Positions 6,009-11,880 of a stretch of 11,880 nucleotides of DNA are shown here, piece by piece. Source of the DNA: Conexibacter sp. (lineage in GTDB: Bacteria; Actinomycetota; Thermoleophilia; Solirubrobacterales; Solirubrobacteraceae). How positions within the stretch are numbered: the first letter of the stretch is position 1; each line of letters opens with the position of its first letter. The position numbers and the translations under genes are program-made. The notes under the pieces are model-generated. The model was not told where the DNA came from, made no database searches, and saw nothing but the letters and a program-made list of their open reading frames with translations. Where the stretch lies: positions 1-11,880 of the forward strand of contig JAOPZP010000184.1 of the NCBI GenBank assembly GCA_025964055.1, read 5' to 3'.

Positions 6009-7378
6009 CCTGCGCGCAGGACAGCAGCCTTCGAGCCCAGGCGCAGGCGATCAGGGCGGGCGCGTTGACGCCCGCGGACCTGCTCGAGCAGACCGTGCGC
6101 CGGATCGCCGAGCTCGACGGTGCCTACAACGCGGTCTGCGGGGTGTTCGACGGCGACCTCGACCACGAGCTCGACTCCGTCGACGTCGGCCCCCTCTTCG
6201 GCGTGCCCGTGGGCGTCAAGGACATGTTCTCGCTGCCTTGGCGAGCGCCGACCGACGGTATGGCCCAGGCCGCACCTCAGCCGGGGAAGGGCTACTCGGA
6301 CCTCGGTTGGAGGCTCCGCGCCGGAGGGGCGCTGGGACTGATCGCCACCAACATGCATCAGCTGGGGATCGGAACCACGGGGCACGTCTCTGCTCACGGG
6401 CCGACCCGCAACCCGTGGGATCCGGAGCGGTGCGCGGGCGGTTCGTCCGGGGGATCGGCCGCGGCCGTGGCGCTGCGGATGGTGGCCGGCGCGGTCGGCA
6501 CCGACGCCGGGGGGTCGATCCGGATCCCGGCCTCGTACTGTGGGATCGTCGGGCTGAAGCCCACCTGGGGCGCGGTCCCCGTGCGCGGCTACACCGGCGC
6601 GTACTCCACCATGGGCGCCATCGGACCGATGGCTCGTGACAGCGACGACTGCCGTCTGCTCGGTGAGGTGCTGCTGGGCCGATCGCTGACGCCCGGCGCG
6701 GGCCGTTCCGGCCGGCTCGTCATCGGCGTGCCGGTCGCCAGCCACTGGGACGACGTCGAGCACGCGGTGCTGGTCAGATGTCGCGCGGCGCTGGAGGTCC
6801 TGGCCGCCGACGGAGCAGAGATCCGTGAGATCCAGCTGCCCGCGAGCGAGCATCTCGCCCTGGCGACGATGGTGGCCACCGGCACCGAGCGGCTGCCGCA
6901 GCTGGACCGCGCGTGGTGCGACGAGGTGTTCCCATTGCTCGATGTCTCTGTGCGGGCGATCATCAAGTCGCGCTTCTCGCTGAGCGCCAACCTGGTGCAG
7001 CGCGTGCTGCGCTACCGCACGCTGCTGCGACGGGATCTGCGAGCACAGTTCGCCGAGGTCGACGTCATCGCCATGCCGTCGGCGCCCACGCCTCCGCCCG
7101 TCGTCGCGCGTCCCAGGGTCGAGTTGCCCAGCGGCCCGGTGGCGGCAGACGTGGCCAACCTCCACTACGCCGGGCTCGCGAACCTCACCGGCGTCCCCGC
7201 CATCAGCCTGCCGTGCGGCAGCGACGGCGACGGCCTTCCCGTCGGGATCGGCCTGCATGCCCCCTGGGGAGACGAGGCGCTGCTCCTGGACGTCGGGGCG
7301 CGCTTCGAGCGCCTGACCGACCGCGCCTTCGTCGACCACCACCCTGTGCCCCACAACCAGCGCGAGGAATGTCACTGA
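6005..7378 (+). CDS. Amidase-signature family amidohydrolase
   Basis: This enzyme hydrolyses a C-N amide bond through the Ser-cisSer-Lys triad of the amidase signature family. The triad is complete: Lys72 in GVPVGVKD, Ser147 in AGGSSGGS and nucleophile Ser171 in GTDAGGSIRIP. The spacing between the two serines (24 residues) equals that in fatty acid amide hydrolase. The 457 residues fit AtzE/GatA-like amidases. The C-terminal part has NLHYAGLANLTGVPAISLPCG, the usual closing of the active site, and GLPVGIGLHAPWGDEALLL. There is no GatB gene nearby, so a tRNA amidotransferase role is unlikely and a catabolic amide hydrolase is favoured. It starts at ATG 6005 in a 4-base overlap with the small GatC/AtzG-like gene. 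Its role would be to release ammonia, formate or another acid from an amide formed after the monooxygenase step (inference). Confidence 0.92.
   Translation: MTCAQDSSLRAQAQAIRAGALTPADLLEQTVRRIAELDGAYNAVCGVFDGDLDHELDSVDVGPLFGVPVGVKDMFSLPWRAPTDGMAQAAPQPGKGYSDLGWRLRAGGALGLIATNMHQLGIGTTGHVSAHGPTRNPWDPERCAGGSSGGSAAAVALRMVAGAVGTDAGGSIRIPASYCGIVGLKPTWGAVPVRGYTGAYSTMGAIGPMARDSDDCRLLGEVLLGRSLTPGAGRSGRLVIGVPVASHWDDVEHAVLVRCRAALEVLAADGAEIREIQLPASEHLALATMVATGTERLPQLDRAWCDEVFPLLDVSVRAIIKSRFSLSANLVQRVLRYRTLLRRDLRAQFAEVDVIAMPSAPTPPPVVARPRVELPSGPVAADVANLHYAGLANLTGVPAISLPCGSDGDGLPVGIGLHAPWGDEALLLDVGARFERLTDRAFVDHHPVPHNQREECH
7364..7368 (+). promoter_or_regulatory. Shine-Dalgarno GAGGA that decides the aldehyde dehydrogenase start
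   Basis: GAGGA lies nine bases before ATG 7378 but directly against the alternative in-frame ATG 7369, too close to serve it. This favours ATG 7378, which also forms a TGATG junction with the amidase stop. Confidence 0.5.
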
Positions 7379-8856
7379 TGAGCAGCACCGCGGACCCGGA
7401 CTCCCCCTCGGCCGGAGTGTTCATCGGCGGCGAGCTGAGGAGCGGATCCGGCGCCCTTCAGCACATCATGGAGCCCGCGACGGGCGAGCAGCTCGTGGCG
7501 ATGCGCCTGGCGTCGGTCGATGACGTCGACGCTGCGGTCGCGGCCGCACGGGGCGCCCTGGAGGGCCGATGGGGGCGTACGGGAGCGGTCGACCGCTCCC
7601 GTCTGCTCCACGCCCTCGCGTCGGCCATCGACGACGACGCCGCGGGCCTGGCGAACCTGGAGTCCCGCAACGTCGGCAAGCCCATCAGCGCGGTGGAAGG
7701 CGAGGTCAAGGCGGCGGCAGCGACGCTGCGGTACTTCGCCTCCGTGGCCGCATCGGTAGAGGGCCGCGCCAACCCGATCGGCGGCTCGCTGCTCTCCTAC
7801 ACCCTGCGCGAGCCGGTCGGCGTCTGTGGCCAGATCGTGCCGTGGAACTACCCGCTCACGATGGCCGCCGCCAAGCTGGCCCCGGCCTTGGCCGCCGGCT
7901 GCGCGGTCGTGCTCAAGCCCGACGTGGCGACTCCGCTCTCAGCCCTTCGCCTCGGCGAGCTGGCCCACGCCGTGGGCTTCCCGGCGGGCGTCGTGAACGT
8001 CGTCCCCGGCGACGGCGCCAACATCGGCGCCCATCTCGTCGCGCACCCTGACGTCGACAAGGTGTCCTTCACCGGCTCGACCGCGACGGGCGTCGAGGTC
8101 ATGCGCAGCGCCGCGGGGACGATCAAGCGCGTCTCCCTGGAGCTCGGGGGCAAGAGCCCCGGGATCGTGTTCGGCGACGCCGATCTCGAGGAGGCCGTGC
8201 CGGCGTCGGTGTGGTCGATCTACTCGGCCGCCGGGCAGAGCTGCGAGGCTCGCTCGCGGATCTTCGTGCAACGCGCCGTCCACGATGCGTTCGTCGAGCG
8301 GTTCGTCGAGCGCGCGGGCCGGATGCGGGTCGGTGACCCCCTCGACCCCGAGACCGAGATCGGGTCGTTGATCTCACGGCAGCATCGCGAGCGCGTCCAC
8401 GGCTTCGTCGAGTCTGCTCAGGCCGAAGGGGCTCACGTGCACTGCGGCGGCACGGTGCCTTCGGGTGCCGGTGCGTTCTACGAGCCCACCGTCATCGCCG
8501 ACCCGGACCATGCGCTCTCCGTCGAGCAGGACGAGGTCTTCGGTCCCGTGGCGACCATCATCCCCTTCGACGACGAGGCGGACGTGCTCCGGATGGCCAA
8601 TGACGTGCGCTACGGGTTGATGGCGACGGTGTGGACGGGGAACCCCGCAAGGGGCCCGCGCATGGCCTCGCGGCTGAAGGCGGGCACGGTCGGCGTCAAC
8701 ATGCCCTACACCTCGTTTCCCGGCGTTCCGTTCGGTGGCTACAAGCAGTCGGGGTTCGGGCGGGAGTTCGCCCTCGCGACGCTCGACGACTACGTGGAGA
8801 CCAAGAGCGTCATCCTGTGGACCGGCTCGCGGTCCGCAAGCCCGATCAACGCCTAG
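7378..8856 (+). CDS. NAD(P)-dependent aldehyde dehydrogenase
   Basis: This enzyme oxidises an aldehyde to a carboxylate with NAD(P)+ and belongs to the ALDH superfamily, with the overall look of the betaine/aminobutyraldehyde dehydrogenase group. Its 492 residues match the usual length. Catalytic features are all present: Asn157 in VPWNYPL, Lys180 in VVLKPDVATPLSAL, the cofactor-binding FTGSTATG (231-238), Glu255 in LELGGKSP, nucleophile Cys289 in GQSCEARSR and EVFGP (386-390). The C-terminal PFGGYKQSGFGRE is the standard oligomerisation-region motif. ATG 7378 overlaps the amidase stop by one base (TGATG); an in-frame ATG at 7369 is less well placed for ribosome binding. The frame stays open far upstream, but that is a shadow of the amidase gene. 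Its place after monooxygenase and amidase suggests that it converts a semialdehyde product to an acid for the ligase that follows. Confidence 0.93.
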   Translation: MSSTADPDSPSAGVFIGGELRSGSGALQHIMEPATGEQLVAMRLASVDDVDAAVAAARGALEGRWGRTGAVDRSRLLHALASAIDDDAAGLANLESRNVGKPISAVEGEVKAAAATLRYFASVAASVEGRANPIGGSLLSYTLREPVGVCGQIVPWNYPLTMAAAKLAPALAAGCAVVLKPDVATPLSALRLGELAHAVGFPAGVVNVVPGDGANIGAHLVAHPDVDKVSFTGSTATGVEVMRSAAGTIKRVSLELGGKSPGIVFGDADLEEAVPASVWSIYSAAGQSCEARSRIFVQRAVHDAFVERFVERAGRMRVGDPLDPETEIGSLISRQHRERVHGFVESAQAEGAHVHCGGTVPSGAGAFYEPTVIADPDHALSVEQDEVFGPVATIIPFDDEADVLRMANDVRYGLMATVWTGNPARGPRMASRLKAGTVGVNMPYTSFPGVPFGGYKQSGFGREFALATLDDYVETKSVILWTGSRSASPINA

Positions 8857-8866
8857 GAGACAGTTG

Positions 8867-10462
8867 ATGACTGACTACGACGTCGTATTGCCGCGGCTCC
8901 TGGCCGAGCGGGCCAGCACCATCGGTGACCGTGTCTTCCTCCAGGAGATCGGCGGTCCCGAGCGGACGTTCGGCGAGGTCAACGCGACGGCGCAGCGCTG
9001 GAGCGGCGCGCTGGCGACGCTGGGAGCCAAGGGCGGGGACTTCATCGCGTCCTTCCTCCCGAACGGGATCACGGGCCTCGAGCTGTTCTTCGGGATCAAC
9101 GGCCTCGGCGCCGTGGAGGTTCCCGTGCACACCGAGTACCGCGGCCGCATGCTGGCCCACGTCTTGAACACGGTGGGCGCCGGCGTCGCGGTCGTCTCCG
9201 AGCGGTTCCTCGATCGCTTCGAGGAGATCGCCGGCGAGCTGCAGGGGCTGCACACCATCATCGTGCCCGACCACGTCGGACCGCTGCCGGCCCTGCCGTT
9301 CACGATGATCTCCGGCCGTGAGCTGCTGGCGGCCTCGACGCCGGCGGCGCCGGTGGACGCGCGGCCACGGGACATCTGCACCGTCCTCTTCACGTCCGGG
9401 ACCACCGGGCCTTCCAAGGGCGTGATGATCAGCTACGCGCAGCTCCGGGCGTCGACGGAGGGCGGCTGGCCGCTGGCGCACATGGACGCCGACGACTGCA
9501 ACTACCTGGTGTTGCCCGGCTTCCACATCAGCGGCAAGGTGGCGCTCGACGCGATGCTCATCGCCGGCGGCCGCGTGGCCATCCGGGAGCGCTTCAAGAC
9601 CGAGGAGTTCTGGAGCGACGTGCGGGCGACCGGGGCCACCTGCGCCTGCGTCATGGGAGCCATGGCCGGCTTCCTCATGGCGACCGACCCGCAGCCGGAC
9701 GACGCTGACACGACGCTCGACAAGATCCTGCTGCTCCCACTGCCGCCCTACGTGAACGAGTTCGCGGACCGCTTCGGACTGCGGATCCACACGATCTACA
9801 ACCAGACCGAGATCAGCTGTCCGATCGCCAGCGATGGCTTCACCGTCGGCCACTACACCAGCTGCGGGCGCGTCCGTGACGGCTACGAGTGCCGCGTCGT
9901 CGACGAGGACGACTATCCCGTGGCCGTCGGCGAGGTGGGCGAGCTCGTGATCCGAGCCGACCGACCGTGGACGATGATGTCGGGGTACGTCGGCCTCCCC
10001 AAGAAGACCGTCGAGGCCTGGCGCAACCAGTGGATGCACACGGGCGACGCCTTCCGCGTCGACGCGGAAGGCAACTACTACTTCGTGGATCGCTTCAAGG
10101 ACGTGATTCGACGGCGCGGCGAGAACATCTCGTCGGTCGAGGTCGAGGAAGCGGTCTGCGATCACCCCGAGATCCGGGAATGCGCCGCGATCCCGGTGCC
10201 GTCCGAGTGGACCGAGGAGGAGGTCAAGGTCGTCGTCGTGCGAGCGACGGGCAGCACCCTCACCGGGCAGGAGCTCGTCGACTTCCTGCTGCCTCGGGTG
10301 CCGCGGTTCATGGTCCCACGGTACGTCGAGTTCGTCGGCGAGCTTCCGAAGACCCCGACGCAGAAGATCCGCAAGGCGGAGCTGCGCGCGCTCGGGATCA
10401 CCGACGACACCTGGGATCGCGAGGCGTCCCGCGCATCCACCCGGCCGGCCGCCAGCGCCTGA
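8867..10462 (+). CDS. AMP-forming acyl-CoA synthetase/ligase (CaiC-like)
   Basis: This enzyme activates a carboxylic acid with ATP and joins it to coenzyme A (ANL superfamily). The 531 residues hold the standard motifs in order: P-loop TSGTTGPSKG (176-185), YNQTE (311-315, the acyl-adenylate motif, usually Y-G-x-T-E), HTGD (391-394), RFKDVIRRRGENISS (409-423) and the C-terminal KTPTQKIRK (495-503) with the catalytic lysine Lys500. The run GYVGLPKKTVEAWRNQWMHT and the double-Arg GEN motif are typical of the crotonobetaine/carnitine-CoA ligase-like branch, though the substrate need not be carnitine. Start ATG 8867 has AGGAGA (8855-8860) six bases upstream, overlapping the dehydrogenase stop region; the gap to the dehydrogenase is 10 bases. 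The likely substrate is the acid made by that dehydrogenase. Confidence 0.92.
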   Translation: MTDYDVVLPRLLAERASTIGDRVFLQEIGGPERTFGEVNATAQRWSGALATLGAKGGDFIASFLPNGITGLELFFGINGLGAVEVPVHTEYRGRMLAHVLNTVGAGVAVVSERFLDRFEEIAGELQGLHTIIVPDHVGPLPALPFTMISGRELLAASTPAAPVDARPRDICTVLFTSGTTGPSKGVMISYAQLRASTEGGWPLAHMDADDCNYLVLPGFHISGKVALDAMLIAGGRVAIRERFKTEEFWSDVRATGATCACVMGAMAGFLMATDPQPDDADTTLDKILLLPLPPYVNEFADRFGLRIHTIYNQTEISCPIASDGFTVGHYTSCGRVRDGYECRVVDEDDYPVAVGEVGELVIRADRPWTMMSGYVGLPKKTVEAWRNQWMHTGDAFRVDAEGNYYFVDRFKDVIRRRGENISSVEVEEAVCDHPEIRECAAIPVPSEWTEEEVKVVVVRATGSTLTGQELVDFLLPRVPRFMVPRYVEFVGELPKTPTQKIRKAELRALGITDDTWDREASRASTRPAASA

Positions 10463-10499
10463 GCGCACACCCGTCCATCACACCAACCACAGACCTTCT

Positions 10500-10504
10500 G
10501 GGAG
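10500..10504 (+). promoter_or_regulatory. Shine-Dalgarno GGGAG before a TTG start
   Basis: GGGAG lies five bases before TTG 10510 in the 47-base gap after the ligase gene. The next in-frame ATG (10615) would remove the first helix of the SnoaL-like fold, so TTG is the supported start. The rest of the 10463-10509 gap shows no promoter or operator that I can recognise. Confidence 0.5.
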
Positions 10505-10509
10505 ATATC

Positions 10510-10965
10510 TTGACGACGAACGCCGACACGGCAGGGCGCACCGAGGAGAAGGACGTCGTCGACGTCTTGCGGGGCTTCTCGGGCGCGTTCAACACGTACG
10601 ACACCGATGCGTTCATGGCGGCCTGGGACGAGGACGCCACGAGCATCGTCTATCAGCCGGAAGAGCTGCGCCACGCGATCTTCACCCTCGGGGACCTTCG
10701 TGCGTACTTCGACAACGTGCCCAACGTGGTGCGGACCATGCACGATGTGAAGGTCATTGACTTCAAGATCGACGTCGAAGGCGACGTCGCGATGGTGTTC
10801 GTCCGCTTCTGGTGCCGGATCGCGTTCGCGCAGATCCCCGAGACCTCCGACGGCCAGATCCGCCAGTCGTTCATCCTCCGCAAGCGTCCCGCCGGGTGGA
10901 AGCTCGTGCATTACCACGAGTCGCGCCAGGCGGCAGGCTTCGAGCGCGCAGTGGGGGAGTGGTGA
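10510..10965 (+). CDS. SnoaL/NTF2-like small protein
   Basis: The 151-residue protein has the pattern of the NTF2-like alpha+beta cone fold (SnoaL-like, DUF4440-type). An N-terminal helix VVDVLRGFSGAFNTYDTDAF is followed by MAAWDEDATSIVY, a helix DLRAYFDNVP, and strands MHDVKVIDFKIDVEGDVAMV, FWCRIAF and IRQSFILRKRPAGWKLVHYH (118-137). This fold serves as isomerase, dehydratase, hydrolase or simple binding domain in catabolic and polyketide pathways, and many members only protect or bind an intermediate. The sequence does not decide among these. It is read from TTG 10510. It ends in a TGATG junction with the TetR gene, so it belongs to the operon. Confidence 0.8.
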   Translation: MTTNADTAGRTEEKDVVDVLRGFSGAFNTYDTDAFMAAWDEDATSIVYQPEELRHAIFTLGDLRAYFDNVPNVVRTMHDVKVIDFKIDVEGDVAMVFVRFWCRIAFAQIPETSDGQIRQSFILRKRPAGWKLVHYHESRQAAGFERAVGEW

Positions 10966-11564
10966 TGAGCACGGCCGCCTCGGGCAAGTCCAAGCGCAAC
11001 TCGTACGAGGACCTCGTCGACGTAGCGACCACGCTGTTCAGCGAGCGAGGCTATGCGGGCACGACCGTGCGGATGATCGCCGATGCGCTCGGCGTTCAGA
11101 GCGGCAGCCTCTACTCGCACATCAGCAGCAAGGAAGAGGTCCTCAAGCGGATCGTCCTGTCGGTCGCGCAGGAGTTCCTCGACGGGGCGCGTGCGGCGAC
11201 CGAGGGGGAGGGCAGCCCCGAAGAGCGCCTGCGCGCGCTGTGTCGCAACCACTTGTCCGTGGTCGATCGACGGCAGGCAGCGGTCACCGTCTACTACGAC
11301 GAGTGGCGCAAGCTCGACGAGGTCGCCGTGGCCGAGATCACCGCCCAGCGCCGCGAGTACGAGCAGCACTTCGTCGGCGTCGTCGAGGAGGGGGTCGCCA
11401 GCGGAGCGTTCGTGAAGGGCGCCGACGTTCGCATGGCCGTCCTGCTCGTGCTGTCGGCGTGCAACTGGACCTATCAGTGGTACACGCGCCGCGGTCCCAT
11501 GACGCCCGAGGAGATCTCAGACAGCTTCGTGGAGATCACCCTCAAGGGCCTGCTGCGCCGGTAG
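10965..11564 (+). CDS. TetR/AcrR-family transcriptional regulator
   Basis: This 199-residue protein has an N-terminal TetR DNA-binding domain: TTLFSERGYAGTTVRMIADA (22-41) and LGVQSGSLYSHISSKEEVL (42-60), with the recognition helix around 44-51. The C-terminal ligand-binding part contains VYYDEWRKLD (109-118) and NWTYQWYTRRGPMTPEEI (167-184), a pattern seen in KstR2-like actinobacterial regulators of acyl-CoA pathways, so an acyl-CoA effector is possible (inference). ATG 10965 overlaps the SnoaL-like stop by one base, with GGGGGAG (10953-10959) five bases upstream. As last gene of the run it would be co-transcribed with the genes it presumably controls; its operator would lie upstream of the window. 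Its 3' end overlaps the convergent flavin reductase gene by 23 bases. Confidence 0.92.
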   Translation: MSTAASGKSKRNSYEDLVDVATTLFSERGYAGTTVRMIADALGVQSGSLYSHISSKEEVLKRIVLSVAQEFLDGARAATEGEGSPEERLRALCRNHLSVVDRRQAAVTVYYDEWRKLDEVAVAEITAQRREYEQHFVGVVEEGVASGAFVKGADVRMAVLLVLSACNWTYQWYTRRGPMTPEEISDSFVEITLKGLLRR

Positions 11565-11880
11565 CCCCGCTCGGGACGGTGGCGAAGGTGCCGTAACGAC
11601 CGCGGAAGAAGACGAGCGGCAGCGGCTGCGCTGCGGCCTCGATGGCCGTCACATCCGCCAGCGCGATGGTGTGGTCGCCGGCTTCGTGCTCATCCCGGAG
11701 CGCGCACTCGATCCACGCCACGGCATCGTCGAGCGCGGGTCCCGAAGGGCGCGGATGCCACGCGACGCCCGCGAAGCGATCTTCATCGCGCATGGCGAAC
11801 TGCCGACACAGCGGCTCGTGGTGGGAGGCCATCACGTTGACGCAGAAGCTGCCGCTGCTTCGGATCAGGGGCCAGGTCGT
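11542..11880 (-). CDS. Flavin reductase family protein (5' partial, enters from the right edge)
   Basis: This gene is on the - strand. Its stop (TGA) is at 11544-11542 and the frame is open to the window edge, so only the last 112 residues are seen. The match is to the FMN-binding split-barrel flavin reductases (HpaC/NtaB/RutF type), which use NAD(P)H to make free FMNH2 or FADH2 for two-component monooxygenases. Supporting features are TWPLIRSSGSFCVNVMASHH (visible residues 2-21), the FAGVAWHPRPSGPALDDAVA stretch after EDR, AWIEC, EAGDHTIALADV (66-77) and PLVFFRGRYGTF (88-99). About 50 to 60 N-terminal residues are missing. The GTG at 11835 is internal, because family sequence continues upstream of it. 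The luciferase-like monooxygenase in the + strand operon is the natural candidate client, although the reductase is transcribed separately. Confidence 0.88.
   Translation of the reverse strand, partial: TTWPLIRSSGSFCVNVMASHHEPLCRQFAMRDEDRFAGVAWHPRPSGPALDDAVAWIECALRDEHEAGDHTIALADVTAIEAAAQPLPLVFFRGRYGTFATVPSGATGAAGP

Noticed and set aside
6913..7377. Upstream extension of the aldehyde dehydrogenase frame into the amidase gene
   Set aside because: The extension is Arg/Pro/Ala-rich and unlike any dehydrogenase. Family sequence begins after ATG 7378, which has a well-spaced GAGGA.
8846..10468. A 540-codon open frame on the - strand opposite the acyl-CoA ligase
   Set aside because: A GC-driven shadow frame. 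The ligase on the + strand carries all ANL motifs.
10503..10510. AGATATCT palindrome as a possible TetR operator
   Set aside because: Only eight bases, it overlaps the start codon of an internal operon gene and does not extend into a longer inverted repeat. The real operator is more likely before the operon, outside the window.
11566..11575. CCCGCTCGGG after the TetR stop as a terminator
   Set aside because: The loop would be only two bases, there is no U-tract, and it lies inside the flavin reductase coding sequence.

Overview
The window is very GC-rich DNA (not counted, but clearly well above 60%), with G/C-dominated third codon positions, GTG and TTG starts beside ATG, and almost no intergenic space. 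This suggests an actinobacterium in the broad sense, for example a Pseudonocardiales- or Solirubrobacterales-type soil organism. I cannot name a genus from the sequence. No mobile element, CRISPR array, tRNA or rRNA was seen.

Layout. Ten genes run left to right on the + strand as one tightly packed unit, and a partial gene on the - strand converges on its end. Positions 1-4673 hold a branched-chain-amino-acid/amide-type (Liv/Urt-like) ABC importer. It consists of a substrate-binding lipoprotein (5' end outside the window), a LivH permease, a LivM-LivG permease-ATPase fusion and a LivF ATPase. Positions 4670-10965 hold a catabolic block: a luciferase-like flavin-dependent monooxygenase, a 63-residue GatC/AtzG-like small protein, an amidase-signature hydrolase, an aldehyde dehydrogenase, a CaiC-like acyl-CoA ligase and a SnoaL/NTF2-like protein. 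A TetR-family regulator (10965-11564) ends the run. On the - strand a flavin reductase enters from the right edge, and its 3' end overlaps the TetR gene by 23 bases.

How it may work together (inference). The importer brings in a small, probably nitrogen-containing compound. The monooxygenase, supplied with reduced flavin by the flavin reductase, oxidises or opens it. The amidase, with its small partner, hydrolyses a resulting amide. The aldehyde dehydrogenase turns an aldehyde into an acid, and the ligase activates that acid as a CoA thioester for central metabolism. The set of flavin monooxygenase, flavin reductase, aldehyde dehydrogenase and amidohydrolase resembles the published pyridine ring-cleavage (pyr) pathway of Arthrobacter, and less closely the Rut pyrimidine pathway. 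Here it is combined with a dedicated Liv-type importer, a CoA ligase and an amidase with a small helper. The substrate is not determined by the sequence.

Gene junctions are mostly 1-11 base overlaps, so translational coupling is likely throughout. Two hairpins stand out. One is an 11-bp perfect stem between the binding protein and the permease. The other is a short GC-only stem that covers the ribosome-binding region of the amidase.
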